Positions 1 to 14,585 of a DNA stretch of 64,000 bases are shown here, piece by piece. A program made the position numbers and the translations under genes. The number at the start of each line of letters is the position of its first letter. Within the stretch, counting starts at the first letter, position 1. This DNA is from Clavaria fumosa (taxonomy: Eukaryota; Basidiomycota; Agaricomycetes; Agaricales; Clavariaceae): positions 806,001 through 870,000 of the forward strand of contig OX637797.1 in NCBI GenBank assembly GCA_951802425.1, given 5' to 3'. The notes beneath the pieces were generated by a model. It worked only from the letters and a program-made list of their open reading frames with translations. It did no database searches and was not told the DNA's origin.

Positions 1-164
1 TGAGATTTTGCCTCCGTTCTGCGAAGGTCACATCATGTATTTAATAGCGTGTCTACCTCCGAGTCTATTCCTATCATCTGCAATCCCGAACTACATCGAT
101 ACCCTGTACGAGGAATATGTAAATATTTGCCAGTAGTTCATTGCCTAATTTTCTGACAAAGGCC

Positions 165-2958
165 ATGATGACCCTGCATGCCTTGTCTATCGAGAACGCT
201 CTGCTGACCGGGAAGTGGGACATTTCTGACTTGGAAATACAAGATGAGCCCCTCGCGAAACTGGCCAGACAAACTATCGATGGCGCGTTCCGACAAGTGC
301 TAACGAGTCCCTTCGCGCGGGAGGTCTTGACCGTCGTCGCCGCGTCCGGTGACCTCAAGCAGCCCTTTGACCAGCTGCTCAGACTCTCGGCATCCCAAGG
401 GCGCGACCAGCTGCCGGACGAACTATTGCGCATCATCCTCGCTGCTGCGTGCCTGCGAGCATTCGTGCAGGCAAATTGGACAGGACCAGATCTGGACGTT
501 GCACCATTGGACGTACTTGTGCTTCCAGGAACCGTCACACCACCACCCACAGAAGCTCATCTCAATCAGAAGGCGATAGCCGAGCTCGCCTACCATGGCG
601 AGCCCGCGTACCATCTCACCCAGCACGCGACGTTCCTCCGGGTCGCGCAGCTCCTTCTGGACTACAATTACGTTCAGTGCCTGTCGGCCGCGTGGTGGCG
701 CCTCCGCGCGATCAGCCTCCATCTACATATCTTGGACGAACCTGTGCCCGTGCCACCTGACGTTCTCGCCTCAGTTCAGAGGCTAACAGCGTTGCCGTAC
801 TCATCTGATCCAGAACTGCTTGGGAGATTGTATATTGAGCAAGGACTACTGGAGCACTGGCTTTCTCACAACAAGCTGGCCGCCGAGCATTTCGTTCGTG
901 CTGCTAAAAGCACAGGGTTAGAGTATGAGTTAACCGGGGCGCTCGGGAAGCGGACTAAGTTCCAGGAAAATGATATCAGCCAGCTCGTGCTTTTGGCCGA
1001 GAGCCGGCTCAAGCTGCAATCCTCCACACCAGGAGGTGCCCAATCTACAGGCAAGGACGGAGCGCACCAAGAGGCACCAGTCCCAGAAACGTTGTCTTTG
1101 GGGGATGATACACTGCTGGAACGAACCCAATTCACAAGTTCTAGTCCCGATCTTCCCTCATCCTCACGATTCGCTCACCTCGACCCTTCCTCCCAGCCTC
1201 CATTACACCCGATAGATCAATGTATCCTCCTATCTCTCTGCCTGAACATCAAGAATAGATCGCCCGCAGACGGACTCACTAGTGAGCAAATGGCTCCTTA
1301 TATAGAGCGTGTCATCTCGCACCCGAAGAACTGGTCTGTGCACACGATGGCGCTGCTCCTCAGGTCTCGGCTCGAGTCCGCCAGAACACGAACTGTCGAG
1401 AGAGCAACTCTCCAGCTGCAAGCCTTGATCGACCAGATGCCAACCGCTGATTCCACTGTAACGGAGCGTTTGGCCTATTTCCATTCCACCCCGTTGCCGA
1501 GCAAGTGGGAGATGGAGAAGGAGCTCGCGGAAAGGTTGCTTTCTCTCGGAGTCGTCAAGTCTGCGCTCGAGATATTCGAGCGGCTTGAGATGTGGGAGGA
1601 AGTGGTTAAATGCTGGCAAGCCTTAGACAGAAACGACAAAGCCACCGCCATCGTTCTGGACTTGCTGGAAGGCCGGAAAGAGGAACACGAAGCGGTGGTT
1701 TCGCGCGGGAAGACGAAGATGTCGCCACAGAAAAAGCTCACGTTTGACGCGGCGCGAGAGTCCAAGTTATGGTGTCTCCTAGGAGATTTGGACTCCGAGA
1801 ACGCGGCCAAGCACTATGAGCGGGCGTGGCGTGTCTCGAAGGAGACATCCGGGCGCGCAATGCGGTCCCTGGGAGGGTACTACTTCGCGCGGGGCCAATA
1901 CGACGAAGCGATCACGAGTCTCAGACGTGCGGTAGCCATCAACCCGCTCCTCTCGCGCTCATGGTTCGTCCTGGGCTGTGCATACGCTCGACGGGAGAAC
2001 TGGGAGGGAGGTCGGGAGGCATTTACGCGTTGCGTAGCGATAGACGACGAGGACGCGGAGAGCTGGAACAACCTGGCTAGCATATATCTGCGCCTCGGGG
2101 AGGCCGGTAAGGTGGTCGGCGGGGACTCAACGGTGCGCCCCCCTAATGTGTTTGCAACTCGTCACAACGTAATGACATATTGACCTTATTTATTAGTTCG
2201 ACAGCGGCACTAGTGCAGCTGACGAGGAGGAGGGTGCCTCGTCCTCGAGAAGCGTCGCATTCTCGAACAAGCTGTTGGCGTTCCACGCGCTGAAGCACGG
2301 TCTGCGGAACAGCTACGACAACTGGCGCATGTGGAGCAACTACATGGTTGTCGCGATGGATGTGGGTGAATTCTCAGAGGCGTGCCGCGCGCTCGCGCGC
2401 GTGGTGGAGGAGACGAGCGCCAAGGTGGGTGCGCAGTGTGTCGACGAGGACGTGTTGGACCGCCTCGTGAGCGTCGTCATGAGCGCGTCTTTGGATGGCG
2501 GTGACGGCAATACGAGCCTGCCCGAAGAGAGCCGTAATCCCCACGAAGGCCGGCAGACGCTGCTGCCGCGCGTGTTAGACCTGCTGGAGAGGGTGATCCT
2601 TCCTCGGGTGACTTCGCCGCGCATCTTCCGGGCGTATGGGCGGCTATTGAGCTGGCAGTCACGGTGGGAAGACGCTATCAAGGCGTATCTCGACGGCTAC
2701 CGGTGTAGCAGCAACAGCGGAGATAGGGGGGCGTCAGTTGCCGATGGGGGTTATGAGGACGTGGAAACGTGGAGGCAGGCGGTATGTGACGTGGTCGACG
2801 CGGTAGATGTGCTTCGGAACTTTGGGCCACGCGTCGATGGGTATAAATGGCAATTTCAAGGACGAAGCATCGTGCGGACGTTTATGGCAAGGACAAAGGA
2901 ATTTCAGGGTGAGCCGGAATGGCAACGGCTTACCGACATGCTTCAGGAGTGTCGTTAA
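165..2958 (+). CDS. EMW1: Emw1/TTC27-family TPR protein, one intron
   Basis: Encodes about 911 residues after joining exon 165 to about 2111 with exon 2197-2958. The size fits the Emw1 (yeast) / TTC27 (animal) family, which is roughly 840-900 residues. The C-terminal third carries tandem tetratricopeptide repeats around residues 545-650, with runs such as GYYFARGQYDEAI, AFTRCVAIDDEDAESWNNLA and then HALKHGLRNSYDNWRMW, the family signature region. The intron ends at 2196 (TTATTTATTAG). The donor at 2112 keeps the frame, while the stronger-looking GTAAGG at 2107 does not, so the exact donor is uncertain. I chose ATG 165; no ATG lies upstream in that open frame. Yeast Emw1 is essential and linked to cell-wall maintenance; the molecular role here is inferred from family only. 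It converges on the DUF6593 gene. Confidence 0.85.
2107..2196 (+). other. intron of the Emw1-like gene
   Basis: The open frame from 165 runs into unrelated codons after the residues LRLGEAG and stops at 2183, while a second open frame resumes at 2197 with the next family-conserved stretch. The acceptor is TTATTTATTAG. The donor is either 2107 (GTAAGG, good motif, wrong phase) or 2112 (GTGGTC, weak motif, correct phase). Confidence 0.6.
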
Positions 2959-3153
2959 GGCGTGAGGTACGTCGTGGGAGTTCCTTTCACTTTCTGTGAA
3001 TGAAATTTGCGCCAGTGTGATATTAACGAAGCATAGGGCTCTGATTGATTGAGTCTGCTGGAATGGAAGGGGAAAAGGAATTACGGGTAGAAGAAGCGAA
3101 AACCTATGATACAGTAGTTGTGCATAACCCATAGAAAGTAGGGATCCTCAACA

Positions 3154-3975
3154 TCAGGAAGTTTCCCAGTTCAATGCAAGAGCCATACGATTGAGCATCA
3201 AGGTGGTGAGGACTTCTGTCACGATGGGAAGAGCAGAAGGGTTGAGGGTCAGCTGAGCGAAAGGCATATTTTCTGAATCACTGCGCTCCCACACCGCTAT
3301 TATGGAGCGGCCTTCTACGCACTGTAGCGTGGGAGAGGGAGTGGCGGGAGGGGGAGGAGGAGGGATCAAAGCGAAGCGAACTTGGTCAGAGGGGCCAAAA
3401 CGAGAACAAGGCCAGAGCCGCGAACCTCCATACGCTTCGGGGATATTCTCCACTTGTAATCTTTATTATTTTGGGCGGTAAAGTAGCGGGACCTGGACAG
3501 GACACCGGAAGTGAATTAGAATTTGTATTACTTCGGGAGAGGACGTAAATGTGTGCCTTACGTGCTGCCGTCTCTCTGCTGGCGCATGCAACGCATCATG
3601 GGCTGGGTCGCGCCGTTGCCATAGACGAGATAGCCTGGCGCATGCGAGGGACCGAAGTAGAGAAACGAGCTACTAGAGCCCTTGATCTGAGACTGGTGCT
3701 GTGTATACCATCGCTCCTCGCGTGTTATCTTAATGACAAGGTTTGGATTCTCGTCCACCTTGCGCAGTCTCAGATAGTCGGCCAACGGCGCGTAAGCAAG
3801 AGGACAACTCACCGCTTTCCTGTTAGTCCCATGAACCTATCGCCATCAGCAAGAGAAAGAAGTGGAGGAGGGTAGCATGTACGCACACCGTGAAGGCAAC
3901 GTGGCGCTCGACGTCGACGAAGTGGGTGTTGAAGGGGTCAGCGCCATATTGGAAGAGGAGATGTGCGCCGCTCAT
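3154..3975 (-). CDS. DUF6593 domain protein, five exons with a 7-nt microexon
   Basis: Hand splicing gives exons 3887-3975, 3813-3819, 3562-3758, 3426-3492 and 3154-3321 (528 nt, 175 residues). Each junction has GT-AG ends and the frame is kept. The product matches what I know of the basidiomycete DUF6593 family: an N-terminal DPFNTHFVDVE block, a central NPNLVIKITREERWY and FYFGPSHAPGY-like block, an SRYFTAQNNKDYKWRI block, and a C-terminal VEGRSIIAVWE followed by a short helix LPIVTEVLTTLML. No signal peptide or transmembrane helix is evident. Function is unknown. Exon 2 is only GAAAGCG; it is needed to join THFVDVERHVAFT to VDENPNLV in frame (as VKA). ATG 3975 starts the conserved region directly. 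The alternative is a slightly different first donor. Confidence 0.75.
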
Positions 3976-4755
3976 GGATGGTGGTGGTGATGGTGATGGG
4001 AAGACCAACAACGGATGGGAATTAATAACACGGATAAGTGGAGATGGAAATCAAACGAGGAGACGAAAAACTCAAAAAAGGACGGGCGTTGTTTCCCATT
4101 CTGCAGAAATCTTTTTTTAAGGACTTTTTTCCCCAATCAAAAATAAATGACAGGCTTTCGATCGGGAGTGAGTGGACAGCCACAATCCCCACGTGGAAAC
4201 CACGCGGATCTTGCCTCGGCCACGCGAGAAAGAAGATCACACACACATACACACCCGCACACGGCTCACTTGGCCTGATACTCCTCGCTCCACGTCCAAC
4301 ATAGTTTAGGGAATGATCCCAATCCACCCGAACAAGCGGATCATCTAATAAGCTCCGTTTCCGCCGTGAGGATAATAGGCTGAGCATATGAAAATTCATG
4401 CGCGCCAAATAGGCCGAGCGCGGACCTTTTATCTGGCCTAATTCGCCAGATTTGAGCTCAGCGGGGGTTGAGTCATGCGAATAGCGTAACCAAACTGAGA
4501 CCTGGCCCAGACCTGGCCCATGATAAGAGAGAAACTACGCTACTTTAGGGGGAGACAGTGTACGAGGCTCATCAGATAAATCCGCCGTTGAGAGCACTCG
4601 GTACTCTGAGAAGTTCACGGTTCGGGCGCGAAAGGTCATCGGACTCGGACATTCCGGGCGGTCTGACCTCAGTTGAGTGTGATGGCAAAGGAGGTGGGTC
4701 GTCACGGGGCCAATTTCCAACTTACCCGCTGATTAAAGATAGACCCGACCGAATA
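3976..4755. other. intergenic region, no gene seen
   Basis: This stretch lies between the start of the DUF6593 gene and the 3' end of EMC6, both on the minus strand, so it should hold the DUF6593 promoter and the EMC6 3' UTR. Open frames here are short, show no conserved motif, and are not bounded by convincing splice sites. A short tandem CTGGCCCA duplication sits near 4503. Confidence 0.5.
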
Positions 4756-5263
4756 TCAGTCGTAGACTGTATGCCTTCAGTAAGCGCTCGAAGGGATCCT
4801 CGATAGTAAAACCTCTCTCACCGTGCACAACGCCTTGATGAAGCAATTTCACGCCGTCAGAACGTTTGGGTACACATGACATGAGGATGTCATACCATAA
4901 AATAAGGTCCACAAAAGGATCTGAATAAATTGTTTAGTATACGAGGTGGCCAGGGACATTTAGTTGGAACTCAACGAAAGAGAACGCGTTGTCTTGTCCA
5001 GGGTTCAACAGCGTGGTCCATCCTTCGAGGACGTGTTTAGAAGGGCGCCACTGACAGTTGATGGCGTATAGGCATGCAGAGGTAAACAGCGTTGAGGCGA
5101 AGAAGAGCGCGAACCCGAGCCAGTTGGTCAGGCCGAGGATTCCCGCCACTGCACCCGCAAAACAGGCAGAGAGGAATTTGACCGACGTCAACGAGGCCTC
5201 ATTAGAGACGGCGTTGGGCGTATATATGCGTTGAGCTGCGACCTCAGCGCTCATACCAGACAT
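4756..5263 (-). CDS. EMC6: EMC6, ER membrane protein complex subunit 6
   Basis: Four exons, 4976-5263, 4896-4920, 4822-4833 and 4756-4766, give 111 residues, the usual EMC6 size (about 110). The EMC is an ER-membrane insertase for tail-anchored and multipass proteins; EMC6 is one of its membrane-embedded core subunits. Visible features are the N-terminal SLTSVKF region, the family motif AGILGLTN inside the first hydrophobic segment, a second hydrophobic hairpin (GFALFFASTLFTSACLY), and a C-terminal helix ILLWTLFYG ending in VVHVYD. The last three exons are tiny (25, 12 and 11 nt), separated by introns of 55, 62 and 55 nt. Without splicing the frame ends in unrelated residues at 4934. The start at 5263 (MSGMSAEVAAQ) is the first ATG that gives family length. 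Confidence 0.9.
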
Positions 5264-5340
5264 GATGGTGGAGGTGGATAATGATGAACAAATTGACGAA
5301 TGCGGTTGCGTCACGCCAAGGCTCCCGTGCCCACGCTCCC
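5264..5340. promoter_or_regulatory. short divergent promoter region between EMC6 and ASADH
   Basis: EMC6 starts at 5263 on the minus strand and the dehydrogenase starts at 5341 or 5281 on the plus strand, so the two genes share at most 77 bp, or 17 bp with the upstream ATG. Their 5' UTRs must overlap or begin inside each other. No TATA box is visible in the shared segment. Confidence 0.4.
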
Positions 5341-6581
5341 ATGCACCCCTCATTGCCCTCCAATTTCGATGGCCTCGATCTCGTCGTCAAGGAGAACGCC
5401 CATAAGATACAGCAGGAAGGGCGGAAGGTGAAGGTGGGCGTTCTGGGCGCGACGGGCACCGTCGGTCAGCGGTTCATCACGCTGCTGGCCGCCCACCCCT
5501 TCTTCATCGTCGAGGCCCTCGGTGCCTCTGCACGGTCCGCGAACAAACCGTATTACCAGGCCGTGAATTGGAAGCAGACGACTCCCGTTCCATCCGCAGT
5601 CCGAGATCTGGTTGTGAAGGAGTGCGTGCCCCAGCACTTTGCGGCGTGCGACATTGTATTTTCTGGGCTCGACGCTGAAGTCGCGGGAGACATCGGTGAG
5701 CAGGATCCCTATCGAGGACGCCGTCGCTTGTTCGGAGCTCACACTTTTCCCGCATAGAATCTGCGTTCAGGGCCGCTGATCTTCCGGTGTTCTCAAACGC
5801 CAAGAACTATCGACGGGATCCGAACGTGCCCCTCATCGTGCCGCTCGTCAACCCTGCACATCTTGCTATCATACCACAACAGCGTGCACTCCACTCGCCG
5901 CCTCTCAAAAAAGGCTTCATTGTAACCAACGCCAACTGCTCCACCACGGGACTTGTCGTCCCCCTTGCCGCGCTAGAGAGAGCCTTTGGCCCTATCAAGC
6001 TATGCATAGTTACCACAATGCAGGCCATATCAGGTGCGGGCTACCCAGGCGCGCCCAGCCTCGACATCCTCGACAACGTCGTCCCCTTCATCGGCGGCGA
6101 AGAGGAAAAAATGGAGTGGGAGACAAACAAGATCCTCGGCGGCCTCGTGCGCACCGACGTCCACGGCACCCATTCGTTCGCGTTTGATATGCACGCGCGC
6201 AGCCCGCTGCGTGTCTCCGCATCGTGCAACCGCGTGCCCGTCGTCGACGGACACACCGCGTGCGTCTCCGTGGCATTCCTGCATCAGCCCGCGCCGACCC
6301 CGGGCCGCGTGTGCGAGGCGCTCGCGGCGTACGTCCCAGACGCAACGGGCCCGTCTACGCCGCGCCACGCGATCTATGTGCACGAGGAGCCCGACCGGCC
6401 GCAGCCTCGTCTAGATCGCTACTTCCAGGACGGTGCGGGCGTGTCGGTTGGGCGGGTGAGGGAGTGCCAGGTGCTCGACATCAAATTCGTCGTGCTGGCC
6501 AACAACGTGTCCATTGGCGCAGCTACCAGCAGTATCATGAACGCGGAGTTGGCCATTCAGAGAGGCCTCGTTGCGCTTTAA
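5341..6581 (+). CDS. HOM2: aspartate-beta-semialdehyde dehydrogenase
   Basis: Catalyses NADPH-dependent reduction of beta-aspartyl phosphate to aspartate semialdehyde, the second step from aspartate to threonine, methionine and isoleucine. Exons 5341-5695 and 5758-6581 (62-nt intron, GTGAGC...CGCATAG) give about 392 residues; yeast Hom2 has 365. The N-terminal nucleotide-binding motif VGVLGATGTVGQRF is followed by AVNWKQT, DIVFSGLDAE, and the active-site cysteine in VTNANCSTTGL. Next come QAISGAGYPG, IGGEEEKMEWET, the RVPVVDGHT substrate region, and the C-terminal DRPQPRLDR and GVSVGRVRE blocks. No key residue is missing. ATG 5341 leaves about 28 extra N-terminal residues. ATG 5281 (better Kozak context) is in frame but only 17 bp from the EMC6 start. 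GC content is high, like its neighbours. Confidence 0.92.
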
Positions 6582-6802
6582 TCCCGTCTTCAACGGCGTT
6601 GATCGACAAGCCTACCAAAAGCTCAAGCTGATTCCGATCGCAACAGAGCGAATTGGGCCTCACAATTCTAGATCTACTGTACTCATCTGTACCTTTAGAG
6701 TGTCGTCTTGTGAGGGCCGAGCGAACTGAACCAGAATAATTATTCTGAACCTGGGATGGTCTTGAGTACACTCATGACGCCAAAGGGATCCGCGCGTCTC
6801 GC
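6582..6802. other. intergenic region between ASADH and RRP43
   Basis: A 221-bp gap between two plus-strand genes, presumably the ASADH 3' UTR and the RRP43 promoter. No structured RNA or repeat is seen. Confidence 0.5.
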
Positions 6803-8000
6803 ATGACCACCTCACCAGAAACAGAACAGCAGTGGAAGCAGCAAGCCTTGAACGCCTCCATATTCCAGAGGCTCCACCCTCGCGCGTACTACGAACGTTT
6901 CTTGTCCGAGAACGTTCGCCCCGATGGACGAGACTTCGACGCATGGCGTGAGATCTCTCTGAACACTGGTACGCTGACCTCCTCGCACCAGATTGCACAA
7001 CTCACATCTGGGATTCTATTATGCGTCCTTTGTTGTCCTTTAGGCTCAATATCGACTGCAGACGGCTCTGCCCTCGTCCGACTCGGCAACACCACCGTCG
7101 TGTGTGGCGTGAAGGCTGAGATCGCTGAGCCTGAGCTGGACGCGCCGGACTCGGGTTTCCTAGGTGGGCTGATATATTCTTCACTTTCGAAATACTGACT
7201 GCCACACTTTTTTTTTTCGCTCGCCAGTGCCCAACTTAGATCTTCCTGCTCTGTGCTCCCCAACGTTCAGGCCAGGCCCGCCGGGTGAAGAGGCTCAGGT
7301 GCTTTCGGAGCGGCTGAACCAAGCGCTGGCCTCGTGAGTCGTTCCAGACCTCCTGCCCACCGCTATTCAATGGTGTCCATTTCAGCTCAGGTATACTTCC
7401 TCTCTCATCTCTGTGTATACACCCCGGCAAAGCCGTCTGGGTTCTCTACGTGGACGCGACCTGTATTAACCACGATGGCAACGCGTTTGACGCGACACTC
7501 ATCGCAATGGTGGCCGCTCTCAGAAACAGTGAGTCTCTTTCGTGCCATACGCGTTCCGACATCGATTCCCTCTGATATCGCGCCTCCTATCTTTTCCTAC
7601 TGGAAATAGCCCGACTTCCAAAACCGAGCTTCGACAAAGATGCTGGTAGCACTACGTGTTCGCGAATCCACAAAATCCCTCTCGACATCAAGCGATCTCC
7701 CATCTCTATGTCCTTTGGAGTGTTTGACTCGTCAGTTCCTGCTCTCATTGCCTTGTCCACTGCAACCTTAGTCTGATTGTGCATATACCTTGCAGCATTC
7801 TCATTGCCGATCCCACCTCTTTTGAAGAGCCACTCCTGGATGCGATGCTCACGGTCATCTTGGATGAGAGCAGCGAGCTTGTTTCCGTTACCCAGCTTGG
7901 GACCAGCACTTCTCGCTCCCAGGATGTTTTACTCGATTGTATATCAATGGCGAAAAAGCGTCGCCTCGCTCTACAGTGTATATACGAATCATACATATAA
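6803..8000 (+). CDS. RRP43: exosome core subunit Rrp43 (EXOSC8), RNase PH-like
   Basis: Six exons, 6803-6968, 7044-7163, 7228-7333, 7386-7528, 7610-7730 and 7796-8000, join in frame to 286 residues (human EXOSC8 has 276). All five introns (52-81 nt) have GT-AG ends. The protein is a non-catalytic RNase PH-fold subunit of the nine-subunit RNA exosome ring, which acts in nuclear and cytoplasmic 3'-5' RNA processing and decay. Visible family blocks in order are ENVRPDGRDFDAWRE, ISTADGSALVRLGNTTVVCGVKAE, VPNLDLPALCS and RPGPPGEEAQVLSERL. They are followed by LCIHPGKAVWVLYVD, the core helix TLIAMVAALRN, SMSFGVFD, ILIADPTSFEE and VILDESSELVSV. It lacks a catalytic phosphorolysis centre, as expected for this subunit. 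It converges with SMC5, 59 bp away. Confidence 0.93.
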
Positions 8001-8059
8001 ACCAAAATCCTAACTACATGCATGAAGTGAAGTAAGTAGTTTTTAGGCAAAGCTGTTTA

Positions 8060-12885
<4,826 letters not shown>

Positions 12886-13189
12886 GACGTTGGCACGCGA
12901 GCGTGAACTCTGGGCGGGCGAGACGCGTCTGGGGGAGAGATTTCCTTTTGGGCTGTTTAGGGCCGGCGCAAAAGTGTTTAGGGCTGGTCTGGAGGTGTCA
13001 CAGTGACATTCTCTTCATCTTCATTGCCCATGATTTAGGCATTGAGACCTTGGTTACAGAGCTACATTACATGCAAATGACATACAAATGTACTGCATCT
13101 GCAAAAGGAAAAATATGATGTTATTTATTGTTGAAAATTCAAGCTTTTGGCATCAGGAGAATAATTGGGGTGGTAAAACAAGGTGTATA
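12886..13189. other. SMC5 upstream region, no gene seen
   Basis: Sequence upstream of SMC5. The first 150 bp are GC-rich like the gene island, then base composition changes to AT-rich near 13,050, marking the edge of the transposon island. No convincing reading frame. Confidence 0.5.
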
Positions 13190-13316
13190 CTGTCATACCA
13201 ATCTTAACCAGTTTTAACAGCTAGCTTGGTATATACCACACTTAAACTGGTTATAACCTGGTTTATACTTGGTTATACCAAATTATACTTCTCTATACCA
13301 CAAAGTAGTATGACAG
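13190..13316. repeat. small MITE-like inverted repeat
   Basis: The stretch begins CTGTCATAC and ends GTATGACAG, a perfect 9-bp terminal inversion. Inside are repeated GGTTATA and TATACCA units in both orientations. A TA precedes the left end but not the right, so a target duplication is not confirmed. Confidence 0.4.
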
Positions 13317-13946
13317 GGCCATGATTTTGCTGATGTGTTTTCATGGTATAGTTTATACAATTTCTGAGGTTTACTTTGTACTCGATTATTGCCTGTGCAC
13401 CAACTCTATACTTTTTTTCATGGTCTGAGCTCCAATGCTGTAGTTTTTCCTTACAGATCTTACTTTGGAGTAGGTATTATCTCTGCCTGTATTACATTTT
13501 ACTGTCACGACCCAACACACCCCACTACAGACTGCCCGACACATCCACACACACCATGACCACTCCCAACGTAATTCCGCTGCCTGACCGTTGTCCTGAA
13601 CCGGCAATGCAATACCACACACAGGTTGAAATTCCGACATACTCCGCATGCTTTGCCATTGTTTGGCCAACATCGGGAAACTTGGGAAACAAGTGGAGTC
13701 AGTTTAGGACTTGCAGGGTGGTCGCCAGATGAGCTAGTGAAGGTCCCTTGATGATATTAGATTTGGGGATTTGGATACTGTGGCTGAAACATGTTTCTGG
13801 GCAATTCCTTAGTCTTTGTTTTATAACTTCTTCTTTGCAGATTTTCTTCTATGCTATCCTATTTTAGATACTACTTACTATATAAACCCTGAGGCTGTAG
13901 TAGATACTACAGCATATGACATAAACTTGATTACCTGCTTATGCAC
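13317..13946. other. no gene recognised
   Basis: AT-rich sequence. The longest frame (13376-13732, +) begins in cysteine/leucine-rich low-complexity sequence, has no family resemblance I recognise and no flanking splice pattern. Confidence 0.4.
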
Positions 13947-14177
13947 TGTAAGGATAATATACAGTTTAAACAAGGAAACATGACAGATACCAACTATCTG
14001 GATATTTTGGCATCCAAGGCAACAGTGCCCGAGAACAATCTGATACTGTCCGATAACATCCAGAATGTCTGATAAATGTCCAATATTGGACTCTCCAGTC
14101 TCCAATCCCCTGTGATGATCACAGCCTGCAGGTCACACACACCACCTACACCTTTCTATTTCATCACTCCAGCATGG
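13947..14177 (+). repeat. dispersed repeat, inverted copy at 57169-57410
   Basis: Starting TGTAAGGATAATA and ending CACTCCAGCATGG, this block matches the reverse complement of 57169-57410 with scattered substitutions and small indels. Its right end here is cut by an LTR. In the other copy the same sequence begins exactly where the KDZ transposase reading frame breaks off, so it may be either an inserted repeat or KDZ intron sequence. Confidence 0.6.
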
Positions 14178-14408
14178 TATCAGACTGGGTCTCACACAAC
14201 TTAAGTGTAAGGTCATGATGACAATACTAAGATAAGGGGAAAAGAGTACAAAAATGGAAAGGACGCAGTATATATAGCGAGAGCCTCGGGACTTGCCGAC
14301 TTTCCCATGCTCGGACCCTCGGATCACGTGATGCACCCAGGCCCAGGTCAGGTGATCTTATGATTATGTAATCTGACCACAGCCACAGGTCATGTGACCT
14401 TCCAACAA
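14178..14408 (-). mobile_element. left LTR of gypsy element 1, outer part (split)
   Basis: Begins TATCAGACTGGGTCTC and runs to CCTTCCAACAA. The remaining 58 bp of the same LTR resume at 19591 (CCCTCCCCAG to CCTAACA). In the solo LTR at 26140-26428 the two parts are continuous. The intervening 5.2 kb is a Ngaro-type insertion. Together the LTR is about 289 bp. It contains CACGTGAT motifs and a TATATATA box. Confidence 0.85.
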
Positions 14409-14526
14409 CTGCTCAGTTGAGATTGGATAAGCACACGAGTCCAAGCTCAACGCGTGCTGACCAGAGCAAGTCGGGTGCAAGGACCAGCACCGACTCCTGG
14501 TCAGCACCGTCACTCTCGCATTCGCA
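14409..14526 (+). repeat. split direct repeat A1 of the Ngaro-type element
   Basis: 118 bp from CTGCTCAGTTGAG to CTCGCATTCGCA, repeated in direct orientation at 19325-19442 (A2). The element's left boundary is the first base that departs from the interrupted LTR. Confidence 0.9.
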
Positions 14527-14585
14527 ATAGGAACTTCGTTGCGTATTGGTCTCAATACGTTAAATCTTGTACCCTCACTGTTGAA

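Noticed and set aside
74..550. Minus-strand ORF overlapping the Emw1-like gene
   Set aside because: Antisense shadow of a conserved coding region.
6030..6414. Arginine-rich ORFs on both strands in ASADH
   Set aside because: Shadows created by the high GC third positions of the dehydrogenase gene.
13376..13732. Plus-strand 118-codon ORF downstream of SMC5
   Set aside because: No conserved motif, non-ATG or poor start, unusual residue composition and no splice context.
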